Both the position numbers and the translations under genes were made by a program. From Vogesella oryzae (GTDB lineage Bacteria > Pseudomonadota > Gammaproteobacteria > Burkholderiales > Chromobacteriaceae): a stretch of 64,000 nt of DNA. The notes under the pieces were generated by a model. That model did not search any database. It was not told where the DNA came from and saw only the letters and a list, made by a program, of their open reading frames with translations. Positions 53,603 through 63,123 of the stretch are shown here, in pieces (position 1 is the first letter of the stretch; the number at the start of each line of letters is the position of its first letter). The DNA lies in contig NZ_CADEPL010000020.1 of assembly GCF_902829295.1 (NCBI RefSeq), positions 1-64,000 of the forward strand, read 5' to 3'.

Positions 53603-55122
53603 TTATGACCCCCCATCAACAAACCCAGCGAAGTGGCGGTGGCTTCGGCCGCCGGCAACTCGCCGGAAATTGCGCCGGCATTCATTACGATGATGCGGTC
53701 GCTCAATGCCATAATTTCGTCCAGCTCCACCGATACCAGCAGTAGCGCCTTGCCTTCGTCACGCAACTGCATCAGGCGCTTGTGGATGAACTCGATCGCG
53801 CCAATATCCACGCCGCGGGTCGGCTGACCGATCAGCATCAACTCCGGGTTGGCGTGAATCTCGCGTGCCAAAATCACTTTTTGCTGATTGCCACCGGAGA
53901 ACAGGCCGATGCGGCGATGGGTCAGCGCAGGACGGACATCGAACTCGGTAATAAAACGCCGGCAACGCTCAACAATAGCCTTGCGGTTGAATAGCCAACC
54001 GCGGCGAATGCTCTTGTCGTGATGATGGCCGAGAATGGCGTTCTCGAAGGTGGAGAAGTCCTTGACCAAGCCTTCTCGGGATCGGTCTTCCGGCACGTGG
54101 CCAATACCCAGTTGACGATAGGCCGCCGCCTTGGGGTCGCGCGATTTCAGCGTGGTCAGCTCGGTGCCGTTGAAGCGTACTGAGCCACTGGACGCCTCAC
54201 GCATGCCGGACAGTACTTCAAGCAGCTCGGACTGGCCGTTGCCGGAAACGCCGGCGATACCGACGATCTCGCCTGCGCGCAACGAAAAATTGATGTCCTT
54301 CAACAATGCGACGCCACGCTCATCGGTGAGGTTCAGCCCATTGACTTCCAGCACCAGCTTGCCCGGTTTGGCGGGCGTCTTGTCCAGCTGCAGATTGACC
54401 TTGCGGCCAACCATCAGGTCGGCCAGGTCTTCCTTGTTTACCTCGGCGGTGTTCACCTGGCCCACAATTTCGCCGGCACGCATCACCGTCACGGTGTCGG
54501 TAATGTCCAGCACTTCGCGCAGCTTGTGGGTGATCAGGATCACGGTCTTGCCCTGCTGTTTTAACAGGCGCAGGATGCGGAACAGATCGTCGGCCTCCTG
54601 CGGGGTAAGTACCGCGGTCGGTTCATCCAGAATCAACACGTCGGCACCGCGATACAGTGCCTTCAGGATCTCGACGCGTTGCTGGCTGCCGACACCCAGT
54701 TCGCCAACCACGGCATCCGGGTCGACCTGCAGGCCATAATCACGGTTCAGTTCCGCCAGATGGCGGCGCGCGGCGGCAAGGCTGCTCTCCAAACTGATGC
54801 CTTCTTCCGCGCCCAGTACAATGTTTTCCAGCACGGTAAACGGGTCGACCAGCATGAAGTGCTGGTGCACCATGCCAATGCCCTTGGCGATCGCATCCTG
54901 GCTGGAGCGGATTCGCTGTTCCTTACCGTTGATCTTGATTGCACCAGAATCCGCCTGATAGTAGCCATAGAGGATACTCATCAGTGTGGATTTGCCGGCT
55001 CCGTTTTCACCGATGATGCCGTGAATGGAGCCTTTGCGGATTCCGAAGCTAATGTCCTTGTTGGCGTGAACCTCACCGAAGTGCTTGTTGACGCCAATGA
55101 GTTCGATGGCTAATTCGGCCAT
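53599..55122 (-). CDS. Nucleoside ABC transporter ATP-binding protein (NupO/YufO-like)
   Basis: 507 residues with two ABC domains, as in sugar and nucleoside importers. Walker A GENGAGKSTL near 38, signature LGVGSQQRVEILKALYRG near 140, and Walker B LILDEPTAVL follow; the second domain has a degenerate Walker A (GVSGNGQSELLEV) and FSGGNQQKVILAREI near 405. ATG 55122 begins MAELAIELIGVNKHFG; the upstream ribosome-binding site is weak and the longer frame to 55197 is not family-like. A hairpin separates it from the upstream bmpA-like gene. A motif copy is at 54403-54412. Confidence 0.9.
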   Translation of the reverse strand: MAELAIELIGVNKHFGEVHANKDISFGIRKGSIHGIIGENGAGKSTLMSILYGYYQADSGAIKINGKEQRIRSSQDAIAKGIGMVHQHFMLVDPFTVLENIVLGAEEGISLESSLAAARRHLAELNRDYGLQVDPDAVVGELGVGSQQRVEILKALYRGADVLILDEPTAVLTPQEADDLFRILRLLKQQGKTVILITHKLREVLDITDTVTVMRAGEIVGQVNTAEVNKEDLADLMVGRKVNLQLDKTPAKPGKLVLEVNGLNLTDERGVALLKDINFSLRAGEIVGIAGVSGNGQSELLEVLSGMREASSGSVRFNGTELTTLKSRDPKAAAYRQLGIGHVPEDRSREGLVKDFSTFENAILGHHHDKSIRRGWLFNRKAIVERCRRFITEFDVRPALTHRRIGLFSGGNQQKVILAREIHANPELMLIGQPTRGVDIGAIEFIHKRLMQLRDEGKALLLVSVELDEIMALSDRIIVMNAGAISGELPAAEATATSLGLLMGGHK

Positions 55123-55190
55123 ATGATGTGTGCTTTCGGTCAAAATGCAGTCCAGATATGACGCACAGCAAAATGCTAGCGCATGAAAGC

Positions 55191-55220
55191 GCGGCAAGCA
55201 GGTCCAGGCCTGCTTGCCGC
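55191..55220 (-). other. 12-bp perfect hairpin between binding-protein and ATPase genes
   Basis: GCGGCAAGCAGG and CCTGCTTGCCGC form a 12-bp stem around a six-base loop just downstream of the bmpA-like stop. There is no T tract, so it may be an mRNA 3' stabiliser or a leaky attenuator giving more binding protein than ABC subunits. Confidence 0.7.
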
Positions 55221-55251
55221 GTCATCTATCTGAAAGTCAGACGTTTTGGGG

Positions 55252-56253
55252 TTACTTAACCGGGCAGCTGTTGGCTGCGCGGTAGTCGACAACCTTGACC
55301 TTGCCGGAAATGATGTCTTTCTTGGCCTGATTGATCTTGGCTTCCATGTCCTTGCTGATCAGCTTGCGGTTGTTCGCATCCAGCGCCCAGTCCACACCGC
55401 CTTCTTTCAGGCCCATGGTAACGATGCCCGGCTTCCAGGTGCCGTTCTTGCCAGCCATGAACAGGTCGTAGACAGCGTTATCTACGCGCTTGAGCATCGA
55501 GGTCAAAACAAAGCCCGGGAACAGGTGGTTCTGGTTGGAGTCCACGCCGATGCCCAGCTTGCTCTTGTCCTTGGCTGCTTGCAGTACACCCATGCCGGTA
55601 CCGCCGGCGGCATGGAAGACAACGTCGACGCCACGGTCAAACTGGCTGCGGGCCAGTTCGCCACCACGTGCCGGATCATTGAATGCTTGCGGGGTGGTGC
55701 CGGTCATGTTGGAAACCACTTCAACCTTGCTGTCGGCAGCGCGTGCGCCCTGGGTATAGCCACAACCGAAGGCGCGGATCAGGGGCACGTCCATGCCGCC
55801 GATAAAACCGACCTTGTGCGATTTGGACGCCAGTGCTGCGGCCATGCCTACCAGATAGGAACCTTCCTGTTCCTTGAACAGTACGGACTGTACGTTGGCA
55901 CCCTTGGCAACGTCATCGACGATGGCAAATTTCACGTTGGGGTATTCAGCGGCAACAGTCTGAACCGCCTGGGTAAACGAGAAGCCAACGGCAACGACCA
56001 GGTCGATGTTCTTGCGCGCCAGGTTGCGTAGAACCTGCTCTTTTTGTGCCTCGTTGGCAATCTGGGCTTCACGGTAAGCAACGCCGGTAGCTTTCTTGAA
56101 GCGTTCTGCGCCGGTGTAGGCCGCTTCGTTGAAGCTCTTGTCAAACTTGCCGGCCTGGTCATAGACCACGGCCGGAGTAAAGGCGAAGCTGGAGGATGCG
56201 GCTACCAGCATGGCAGCGGCGATGGCGAAGCCCCGTTTTTTTGCAATTTGCAT
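55252..56253 (-). CDS. BmpA/PnrA-type nucleoside-binding protein
   Basis: 333 residues. Residues 1-24 are a signal peptide ending SSFAF; there is no lipobox cysteine, so it is a soluble periplasmic form. The mature start TPAVVYDQAGKFDKSFNEAAYTGAERFKK is the diagnostic Bmp family opening (D.G..D.SFN...), and GVDSNQNHLFPGFVLTSMLKRVDNAVYDLF near 240-270 the usual second signature. Bmp-family proteins bind purine nucleosides. It heads the four-gene importer. Confidence 0.92.
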   Translation of the reverse strand: MQIAKKRGFAIAAAMLVAASSSFAFTPAVVYDQAGKFDKSFNEAAYTGAERFKKATGVAYREAQIANEAQKEQVLRNLARKNIDLVVAVGFSFTQAVQTVAAEYPNVKFAIVDDVAKGANVQSVLFKEQEGSYLVGMAAALASKSHKVGFIGGMDVPLIRAFGCGYTQGARAADSKVEVVSNMTGTTPQAFNDPARGGELARSQFDRGVDVVFHAAGGTGMGVLQAAKDKSKLGIGVDSNQNHLFPGFVLTSMLKRVDNAVYDLFMAGKNGTWKPGIVTMGLKEGGVDWALDANNRKLISKDMEAKINQAKKDIISGKVKVVDYRAANSCPVK

Positions 56254-56497
56254 GAGATGTTTCTCCCAATGTGCGTATCGTTTGAATCGGCTGAATCATG
56301 GTAGCGACAAAACACCATGACAACACGTTTTCAGGCGCAGTGAATTTGCATTGGCAGTCGATAGACACACCGGCTTGCGTTGCGCAAATTTCAGGCAGGG
56401 GCGTGATTATACGCATAGCGCCGAAAGTTATCAGCGGATTTTTCCGTTGCTTGTACCGGCCGAAGGAACAGGCCCTAATGATCGGTGCCAGAGGTGC
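56254..56497 (-). promoter_or_regulatory. Leader and promoter region of the nucleoside importer
   Basis: On the minus strand a perfect TATAAT (bases 56406-56411) lies about 150 bases before the bmpA-like ATG, giving a long leader. Inside it TCATGGT (56296-56302) and ACCATGA (56314-56320) form a 7-bp inverted repeat. No known purine riboswitch core was recognised. The -35 region is weak. Confidence 0.5.
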
Positions 56498-56986
56498 TTA
56501 GTTCGGTGCCAACTGTTGCAAGAGTGCCGACAGCAATTCACAGATGGACTGTTCTCGTACGGCGTGTCGATCTCCGGCCAAGTGTTGCGTCCATGTCAGC
56601 GGAGTAGCAATTGCAGTACCAGCAATGGCAAAGCAAACCATGCCAACCGGCTTCTCGGCACTGCCGCCGGATGGCCCGGCAATCCCGGAAACCGCCAGCG
56701 CCCAGTCGGCGGTCGCCAGTTTTAGCGCTCCTTGTGCCATGGCTGCAGCAACATGCTCGCTGACTGCGCCATGCTGCTGCAGCAGCTCTGCAGGTACGCC
56801 AAGTACACGCTGCTTCACTTCATTGCTGTAACTCACCACCGCCATGTCAAACCAGGCAGAACTGCCGGCAATCTCGGTAATTGCGGCTGCCACCCCCCCG
56901 CCGGTGCAGGATTCCGCGGTGGTTACACGTTGGCCGCACTCAAGCAGCCGCTCGCCCAACAGTGCGGCCAACTGCCATTTATCCAT
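56498..56986 (-). CDS. pncC: Nicotinamide-nucleotide amidohydrolase (CinA C-terminal family)
   Basis: 162 residues of the CinA C-terminal domain as a stand-alone protein. PncC deamidates NMN to NaMN in the pyridine nucleotide cycle. VTTAESCTGGGVAAAITEIAGSSAWF near 22-47 contains the AESCTGG active-site serine/threonine region, and SGIAGPSGG near 102 is the second conserved loop. The start overlaps pgi by eight bases, so it is translated from the pgi message. 9-mer repeats lie at 56939 and 56964. Confidence 0.92.
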   Translation of the reverse strand: MDKWQLAALLGERLLECGQRVTTAESCTGGGVAAAITEIAGSSAWFDMAVVSYSNEVKQRVLGVPAELLQQHGAVSEHVAAAMAQGALKLATADWALAVSGIAGPSGGSAEKPVGMVCFAIAGTAIATPLTWTQHLAGDRHAVREQSICELLSALLQQLAPN

Positions 56987-58628
56987 GTTTGCGCTCCAGA
57001 TAGTGCCGCACTAGGCCATTGGTGGAGGCGTCATGTTGCCCGCTGTCACCGGTCGCCATTTCATCCAATAAGCGGGAGGCGAGTTGCTTGCCGTACTCCA
57101 CCCCCCACTGATCGAAGGAGTTCACCCCCCAGATGGCGCCTTGTACAAAGACCTTGTGCTCGTACAGCGCCAGCAACATGCCCAGTGAGTAAGGTGTGAC
57201 CTGATCCAGAGCAATAGTGTTGGATGGCTGATTGCCGGGGAACAGCTTTTGCGGCAGCAACATGTCCAATTCATCGCCGCTGATGGCGGCCAGCTCCTGC
57301 AGTACCTGCGCTTCGGTTTTGCCACGCATCAGCGCTTCAGTCTGCGCAAAGCAGTTGGCTACCAGCACCTGATGCTGGCCATCAAGCGGGTAATGACTAT
57401 TCATCGGCACGATGAAGTCACAAGGAACCAGCCGGGTACCCTGATGCAGCAACTGGAAGAAAGCATGCTGGCTATTGACCCCCTCCTCGCCCCAGATTAC
57501 CGGTCCGGTATCAAAGTCCAGTCGCTCCCCGCAGCGGCCAACCCGCTTACCATTGGACTCCATGTCCATTTGCTGGATATGCGCAGGCAAGCGGCGAAGG
57601 CCGTGGTCATAAGGCATGATGGCGTGAGTGTGCGCGCCATAGAAAGTGTTGTACCAGATGCCGATCAGCCCCAGTAACACGGGCATATTACGCTCGAACG
57701 GCGTTTCGAAGAAATGCGCATCCATGCGTGCGCCGCCAGCCAGAAACTGGCGGAAATTATCAGTACCGATCGCCAGTGCCACAGGCAGGCCGATTGCTGA
57801 CCACACCGAATAGCGGCCGCCAACCCAGTCCCAGAAACCGAACATATTGGCCGTATCAATGCCAAATGCGCGCACAGCCTTGGTGCTTGTGGATACAGCC
57901 ACAAAATGCCGCGACACGGCCTGCTCGCCCAGCGCCGTCACCAACCAGCGCCGCGCCGCTTGAGCATTGAGTAGTGTTTCCGGCGTGCTGAACGACTTGG
58001 ATGCCACAATAAACAGCGTGCTGGCTGGATCGCACTGCGCCAGCACCTGCGACAAATGCTGGCCGTCGACATTGGAAACGAAGTCGATAGCCAGCCCAGC
58101 GTGGGCATAGGGCTTAAGCGCCTCGACAACCGTCAACGGCCCGAGGTCGGAGCCGCCGATGCCGATATTGACTACCCTGTTGATTTGCTGACCACTAAAT
58201 CCACGCCAGTGACCGCTATGCACTTGTTCGACAAATGCGAACATGCGATCCAGCTCGGCATGCACCTGCGGTACTACGTCTTGCCCATCCAGCAGCAGAG
58301 AAGCCTCGCGCGGCAGGCGTAGTGCCGTATGCAGCACAGCCCGCTTTTCGCTGATATTGATACGCTCGCCGGTATGCATCCATTGCATCCACTGCCCAAG
58401 GTTGGCCGCATCGGCCAGCTCCAGCAGCAACTCCAGCGTGCGGTCGGTGATGCGGTTCTTGGAGTAGTCCAGCAACAGGCCGTCAAGCTCCAGTGAGTGC
58501 CGGTCGAAACGTAACGGATCTTGCGCAAACAACTCGCGCATGTGCACATGACGGGTGGCACGCTGGTGCTGGTGCAGCCGCGCCCAAACCGGAGACTCGT
58601 TGATGGGGTGTGTGCGTTCAGTAATCAT
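56979..58628 (-). CDS. pgi: Glucose-6-phosphate isomerase
   Basis: 549 residues, the length of E. coli Pgi. It interconverts glucose-6-phosphate and fructose-6-phosphate. NIGIGGSDLGPLTVVEAL near 152-170, catalytic GEEGVNSQHAFFQLLHQG with the Glu and His, and near-C-terminal NSFDQWGVEYGKQLA with the catalytic Lys are all present. It lies 10 bases after orn and overlaps pncC. Motif copies are at 57534 and 58400. Confidence 0.96.
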   Translation of the reverse strand: MITERTHPINESPVWARLHQHQRATRHVHMRELFAQDPLRFDRHSLELDGLLLDYSKNRITDRTLELLLELADAANLGQWMQWMHTGERINISEKRAVLHTALRLPREASLLLDGQDVVPQVHAELDRMFAFVEQVHSGHWRGFSGQQINRVVNIGIGGSDLGPLTVVEALKPYAHAGLAIDFVSNVDGQHLSQVLAQCDPASTLFIVASKSFSTPETLLNAQAARRWLVTALGEQAVSRHFVAVSTSTKAVRAFGIDTANMFGFWDWVGGRYSVWSAIGLPVALAIGTDNFRQFLAGGARMDAHFFETPFERNMPVLLGLIGIWYNTFYGAHTHAIMPYDHGLRRLPAHIQQMDMESNGKRVGRCGERLDFDTGPVIWGEEGVNSQHAFFQLLHQGTRLVPCDFIVPMNSHYPLDGQHQVLVANCFAQTEALMRGKTEAQVLQELAAISGDELDMLLPQKLFPGNQPSNTIALDQVTPYSLGMLLALYEHKVFVQGAIWGVNSFDQWGVEYGKQLASRLLDEMATGDSGQHDASTNGLVRHYLERKHG

Positions 58629-58638
58629 GGTTGCGCGC

Positions 58639-59184
58639 TTAAACCTTGAGGAAATGCTCGCGGTAGTAGCGCAGTTCGTCGATGGATTCCTGGATGTCGG
58701 CCAATGCCTCGTGTTTGCCCTTCTTTACCACGCCTTTGGCAATTTCCGGTTTCCAGCGGCGGCATAGCTCTTTCAGGGTGGAGACATCCAGATTCCGGTA
58801 GTGGAAATAGTTCTCCAGCTGCGGCATCCAGCGCGCCATGAAGCGGCGATCCTGGCAGATGGAATTGCCGCACATCGGGGATTTACCGGCTGGAACGTGT
58901 TCCTGCAGGAAAGCCAGCATAAATTCGACGGCCTTGCCTTCATCAACGGCAGATGCCTTGACGCGATCGATCAGGCCAGACTTGCCGTGGGTGTTCTTGT
59001 TCCAGTCATCCATGGCATCCAGCACTTCTGGCGACTGATGGATGGCCAATACCGGCGATTCGGCGATCACATTAAGCTGGGAATCAGTAACAATAACAGC
59101 GATCTCGATGATGCGATCGCTGTCCGGATTGAGGCCCGTCATTTCCATGTCGAGCCAGATGAGGTTGTTTTGATCTTGCGGCAT
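58639..59184 (-). CDS. orn: Oligoribonuclease
   Basis: 181 residues of the DEDDh 3'-5' exonuclease family. Orn degrades 2-5 base RNAs and pGpG from cyclic-di-GMP. Motif I is [17 protein letters not shown] (D, E), motif [17 protein letters not shown] (D) and motif [22 protein letters not shown] (H, D). Only the ATG at 59184 matches the family; the open frame runs upstream to 59382 but through the divergent gene. It is divergent from the M48 peptidase, a common arrangement. Confidence 0.95.
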   Translation of the reverse strand: MPQDQNNLIWLDMEMTGLNPDSDRIIEIAVIVTDSQLNVIAESPVLAIHQSPEVLDAMDDWNKNTHGKSGLIDRVKASAVDEGKAVEFMLAFLQEHVPAGKSPMCGNSICQDRRFMARWMPQLENYFHYRNLDVSTLKELCRRWKPEIAKGVVKKGKHEALADIQESIDELRYYREHFLKV

Positions 59185-59248
59185 AAGTCTGTGTCTTTCA
59201 AAATGCGCCCATTTTCCGCGATTTGACCGCGACAGGGCAAACAACTTG

Positions 59249-60493
59249 ATGAATGCATTTACCTGGAGTCTGATGCTGGCGCTGTTGCTGAGCAGCTGGT
59301 TACGTTGGTGGTTGGCCGCACGACATATCAGCCATATCCGGCGCCACCGCGGCACCGTCCCCGCTCCTTTTGCTGCCAGCATCTCGCTGGAGCAACATCA
59401 AAAAGCTGCCGACTACACCTGCAGCAGAGTCCGCGTTGCCATGGTGGCCAGCCTGCTGGATGCAGTGTTGTTATTGCTGCTGACCCTGGGCGGTGGCGTT
59501 GAATTTGCCAGCCAACTTGCTACAGGACTCCTGGGGTCTGGCATGCCGGGGCAGCTGGCCACCGTTGGCCTGTGCATGCTGGCAATGAGCATCGCCGGAC
59601 TGCCCTTGTCGCTATATAGCACCTTCGTGGTGGAGCGCCGCTTTGGTTTTAGCAAGATGAGCGTCCGGTTATTTATCAGCGACCTGATCAAGGGGACGGT
59701 ATTGTCCCTATTGATTGGTACGCCGGCGCTGGCCGCGGTGCTGTGGCTGATCCAGCATGGCGGAGAGCACTTCTGGTTGTGGACCTGGCTGGCATGGTGC
59801 AGTTTCAGCCTGCTGATGGTCTGGGCATATCCAACACTGATCGCGCCGCGCTTCAATCGTTTTACCCCGTTGGCCGATAATGATTTGCTGATGCGAATCA
59901 ACCAGCTGTTAGCGCGCTGCGGCTTCGCCAGTGACGGCGTATTTGTAATGGATGGCTCGCGCCGTTCCAGTCACGGCAATGCCTACTTCACCGGACTGGG
60001 CAAATCCAAGCGCATCGTGTTCTTCGACACCTTGCTGGAGCAGCTGGAGCCGGAAGAGATCGAGGCAGTGCTGGCGCACGAGCTGGGGCACTTCCACCAC
60101 GGACACATCCGCAGTCGTATTGCACTGGCGTTCGCCAGCTCGCTGCTGTTGCTGTGGCTGTTTGCGCAGTTGCTGTACTTGCCTGATTTTTACCTGGGGC
60201 TCGGCAGTACTGAAATGACACCGGCTACCGGCCTGTTACTGTTTATGCTTAGCATGCCGGTATTCACATTTATCCTGCACCCGCTCTCCAGCATGCTGTC
60301 TCGTCGTCACGAATACCAGGCGGACGACTTTGCTGCCAGCCACAGCAATGCCAACGCACTGGTGTCGGCGCTGACCAAACTCTATCGGGACAATGCAAGT
60401 ACACTCACGCCCGATCCGCTGCACTCGGCATTTTACGACTCTCATCCGCCGGCGAGCCTGCGCATCGCCCATCTGCAAGGAACTACCCCATGA
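59249..60493 (+). CDS. M48 family membrane metalloprotease (Ste24/HtpX-like)
   Basis: 414 residues with about seven membrane helices. The zinc motif HELGH lies in [14 protein letters not shown] near 277, and the third ligand Glu in [12 protein letters not shown] near 352. The N-terminal domain contains [23 protein letters not shown], the Ste24-type cytoplasmic loop. Ste24-like proteases cleave membrane or misfolded proteins; bacterial targets are unknown. The ATG at 59249 is chosen (a TTG at 59246 is also possible). Its stop overlaps phhB by four bases. A motif copy is at 59310-59319. Confidence 0.88.
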   Translation: MNAFTWSLMLALLLSSWLRWWLAARHISHIRRHRGTVPAPFAASISLEQHQKAADYTCSRVRVAMVASLLDAVLLLLLTLGGGVEFASQLATGLLGSGMPGQLATVGLCMLAMSIAGLPLSLYSTFVVERRFGFSKMSVRLFISDLIKGTVLSLLIGTPALAAVLWLIQHGGEHFWLWTWLAWCSFSLLMVWAYPTLIAPRFNRFTPLADNDLLMRINQLLARCGFASDGVFVMDGSRRSSHGNAYFTGLGKSKRIVFFDTLLEQLEPEEIEAVLAHELGHFHHGHIRSRIALAFASSLLLLWLFAQLLYLPDFYLGLGSTEMTPATGLLLFMLSMPVFTFILHPLSSMLSRRHEYQADDFAASHSNANALVSALTKLYRDNASTLTPDPLHSAFYDSHPPASLRIAHLQGTTP

Positions 60494-60816
60494 ACCTGCT
60501 CGACATGCACTGTGAGCCACAGCACGGAAAACACCCGCTGAGCACCGAAACCGTCAGCGAGCTGCTTGCCCATCTGCCAGGCTGGCAACTGGAAGGCATC
60601 GAACTGGTGAAGACCTTCCGTTTCGCCGATTATTACCAGACCATGGCTTTTGTGAATGCGCTGGCCTGGATCGCGCATGCCGAAGACCATCATCCGGACA
60701 TGTCCGTGCATTACAACCGCGCCGTGGTGTGCTTCTCCACCCATGACGCCGGCGGCATTACTTTGAATGACTTTATTTGCGCCGCCAAAGTGGAAGCACT
60801 GGTTGGCCGCGCATGA
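60490..60816 (+). CDS. phhB: 4a-hydroxytetrahydrobiopterin dehydratase
   Basis: 108 residues of the PCD/DCoH family, which dehydrates pterin-4a-carbinolamine during phenylalanine hydroxylation or acts on related pterins. The active-site segment is intact: [29 protein letters not shown] near 68-96, with the HHP motif and late H..GG. It overlaps the M48 gene by four bases and rsgA by four, so all three are coupled. A phhA is not in the window. A repeat copy lies at 60801-60810, encoding Val-Gly-Arg. Confidence 0.93.
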   Translation: MNLLDMHCEPQHGKHPLSTETVSELLAHLPGWQLEGIELVKTFRFADYYQTMAFVNALAWIAHAEDHHPDMSVHYNRAVVCFSTHDAGGITLNDFICAAKVEALVGRA

Positions 60817-61682
60817 AACAGACCGGCCTGATTGTTCGCTCCTATGGTCGCCGTTTCATAGTGGAAAGTGGTGGCCAAAGCTATGACTGCACCAGTCGCG
60901 GCAAGCGTGTTGATTATGTCTGTGGTGACAATGTCGATATCACCGTGCTCAATAACGAGCAGGCTGTCATCGAAGGATCGCATGACCGCCACAGCCTGCT
61001 TTACCGCCAGGATGACTGGCGCACCAAGCTGATTGCGGCCAACGTGACGCGTATTTTCTTTGTCACCGCCGCCGTGCCAACCCCTAGCGAAGAATTGCTC
61101 AACCGCTGCTTGCTGGCGGCCGAGGCTGCGGACATTGACCCGGTCATCGTGATCAATAAGAGCGACTTGCCGGAGACTGCTGCCTGGCTAGAAAAACTAC
61201 AGCCTTACCAGCAATTAGGCTACAAACTGGTTGTTCTCAGCGCCAAGCAAGGGGCGGATGCCTTGCGCCCGCTGCTACAAGGGCAGACCAGTGTTCTTGT
61301 CGGACAATCCGGCATGGGCAAATCCACCATCACCAATGCGCTGCTGCCGGATGCCGCTGCACGGGTAGGCGAAATCTCGGAAGCGCTGGATGCTGGCCGC
61401 CACACCACCACCCATGCGGCACTCTACCATCTGGATGCAGCTAGCCATTTGATAGATTCGCCAGGACTACAGGAATTTGGCCTATCCCATATTGGTGCAA
61501 CCGAGTTTGCCAGCCTCTTTCCCGAAATGCGTGACTACATCGGCCATTGCCGCTTCCATAACTGCACCCACCGGCAGGAGCCGGATTGCGCCATTAAGCA
61601 AGCGAGCAAAGACGGGCATGTGCGTGCAGCACGACTCGAGCTGCTGCAAAAACTGGTAACCCAGGCAATTAATGCAAAATAA
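60813..61682 (+). CDS. rsgA: Ribosome small-subunit-dependent GTPase RsgA
   Basis: 289 residues of circularly permuted GTPase. An OB fold occupies about 1-70; the permuted GTPase has G4 NKSDL near 120, G1 GQSGMGKST near 168 and G3 DSPGLQEFG near 220, and a C-terminal zinc knuckle C-H-C in [17 protein letters not shown]. It aids late 30S assembly. Start ATG 60813 overlaps phhB stop (ATGA). The P-loop has GMGKST rather than GVGKSS, within family variation. A 9-mer repeat is at 61035. Confidence 0.94.
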   Translation: MKQTGLIVRSYGRRFIVESGGQSYDCTSRGKRVDYVCGDNVDITVLNNEQAVIEGSHDRHSLLYRQDDWRTKLIAANVTRIFFVTAAVPTPSEELLNRCLLAAEAADIDPVIVINKSDLPETAAWLEKLQPYQQLGYKLVVLSAKQGADALRPLLQGQTSVLVGQSGMGKSTITNALLPDAAARVGEISEALDAGRHTTTHAALYHLDAASHLIDSPGLQEFGLSHIGATEFASLFPEMRDYIGHCRFHNCTHRQEPDCAIKQASKDGHVRAARLELLQKLVTQAINAK

Positions 61683-61805
61683 ATAAAATTTAGATGTTAC
61701 AGGCGATTTACATTTTTTGCTGACGCCCCTAATCTGTCATTAAAACAAAATACATGACCAGTAGCCTGCTCGGCGCAGACTACAAACAGACAAGGAGCCA
61801 GCATT

Positions 61806-62543
61806 ATGACGAAACGTATCGCTTTGGTAACCGGGGGCATGGGCGGCATTGGTACCGCCATTTGCAAGGCATTAGCAGATGCCGGCCATACCGTGGTCAC
61901 TACCTACAGTCGCCCGGGCAAGGAAGGTGCGTGGCTGTCCGACATGAAGGGGTTGGGCTATGACGTTCATGCCGTGCAATGTGACGTAACCGACTTTGAT
62001 GCATGTCAGGCTGCAGTTGCCAAGATCCAAGCCGAAATCGGCCCGGTGGACGTACTGGTGAACAATGCCGGCATTACCCGTGATGCAACTTTCCGTAAAT
62101 TGAGCAAAACCGACTGGGATGCGGTAATTGGCACCAATCTCGATTCCTTGTTCAATTTGTGCAAGCCGGTGGTAGATGGCATGACCGAGCGCGGTTTTGG
62201 TCGAATTATCAACATTTCGTCCATCAACGGCCAGAAAGGCCAGTTCGGCCAAACCAACTATTCCGCTGCCAAAGCGGGCATGCACGGCTTCACCATGGCG
62301 TTGGCGCAAGAAGTAGCCCGCAAGGGCGTGACGGTTAATACCGTAAGCCCGGGTTATATTGGCACCGACATGGTGATGGCGGTGCCGGAAGATGTGCGCA
62401 ACAAGATTATTGCTAACATCCCGGTCGGTCGCTTGGGCAAGCCGGAGGAAATTGCCGGCCTAGTCACCTACCTGTCCTCCGATGTGGCCGGTTTTATTAC
62501 CGGTGCTGACTTTGCCATCAACGGCGGTCAGCACATGATGTAA
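61806..62543 (+). CDS. phbB: Acetoacetyl-CoA reductase (PhbB) of the SDR family
   Basis: 245 residues of a short-chain dehydrogenase. The NADPH site TGGMGGIGTAICKAL near 9-23, NNAGITRD near 88, catalytic S near 140 in ISSINGQKGQFGQTNYSAAKAG (with Y and K), and GTDMVMAVPEDV near 178 are typical of PhbB, which reduces acetoacetyl-CoA to 3-hydroxybutyryl-CoA for PHB. FabG is the alternative, but INGQKGQFGQ(T)NYSAAKAG is the PhbB signature. phbA and phbC are not here. AAGGAGCCAGCATT precedes the ATG. Confidence 0.92.
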   Translation: MTKRIALVTGGMGGIGTAICKALADAGHTVVTTYSRPGKEGAWLSDMKGLGYDVHAVQCDVTDFDACQAAVAKIQAEIGPVDVLVNNAGITRDATFRKLSKTDWDAVIGTNLDSLFNLCKPVVDGMTERGFGRIINISSINGQKGQFGQTNYSAAKAGMHGFTMALAQEVARKGVTVNTVSPGYIGTDMVMAVPEDVRNKIIANIPVGRLGKPEEIAGLVTYLSSDVAGFITGADFAINGGQHMM

Positions 62544-62564
62544 TGCTGCCATGCAGGATGGCGC

Positions 62565-62599
62565 AAAAAAGCCGGGGCGATCGCTCCGGCTTTTTTGTT
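62565..62599 (+). terminator. Rho-independent terminator after phbB
   Basis: AAAAAAGCCGG and CCGGCTTTTTT pair around GGCGATCGCT. It ends the phbB transcript, and the msrC start follows 40 bases later. Confidence 0.92.
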
Positions 62600-62637
62600 A
62601 TCCTCTCGCCCCACTCCTCTTCAGCAAAGGATTTTGC

Positions 62638-63123
62638 ATGGCCGAGAACCTTATCATTGATGGAGGTAGCAAGCTGGAGCGCTACCAAACCCTGTTACCG
62701 CAAGCTCAGGCACTGATCGACAGCGAAGACGATCTGATTGCAGCCATGGCCAATACCTGCGCGGCAATCCATCACACCTTTGGCTGGTTGTGGACCGGTT
62801 TTTACCTGGTAAAGGGCGAGCAACTGGTGCTGGGTCCGTTTCAAGGGCCAATCGCCTGCACTCGCATCCGCAGTGGCAAGGGTGTATGTGGCGGCGCATG
62901 GGCACAGGCGAAAACCCTGGTTGTACCGGATGTCGAGGCATTCCCCGGTCACATTGCCTGCTCGTCACTTTCCCGCTCGGAAATCGTGGTACCGGTATTT
63001 GATTCACTTGGCGTGGTGCGCGCCGTACTGGATGTGGATTCGATTGAACTGGCCAGCTTCGACGACACCGATCGCCACTACCTGGAACAGATTTGCGCCC
63101 GGTTAGGCCGTCTGTTCCAGTAA
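62638..63123 (+). CDS. msrC: Free methionine-(R)-sulfoxide reductase (GAF-type)
   Basis: 161 residues of a GAF fold of the fRMsr/YebR family, which reduces free methionine-R-sulfoxide. Three cysteines are spaced as in the active enzyme: CTRIRSGKGVCGGAW (about residues 79 and 89) and HIACSSLSRSEIVVP (about 113). The ATG at 62638 is preceded by AAAGGATTTTGC. Its last 21 bases overlap the end of the convergent coiled-coil gene. Confidence 0.9.
   Translation: MAENLIIDGGSKLERYQTLLPQAQALIDSEDDLIAAMANTCAAIHHTFGWLWTGFYLVKGEQLVLGPFQGPIACTRIRSGKGVCGGAWAQAKTLVVPDVEAFPGHIACSSLSRSEIVVPVFDSLGVVRAVLDVDSIELASFDDTDRHYLEQICARLGRLFQ

Noticed and set aside
56254-56497. Purine riboswitch in the leader of the nucleoside importer
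   Set aside because: The conserved three-way junction core was not found; only a small inverted repeat is present.
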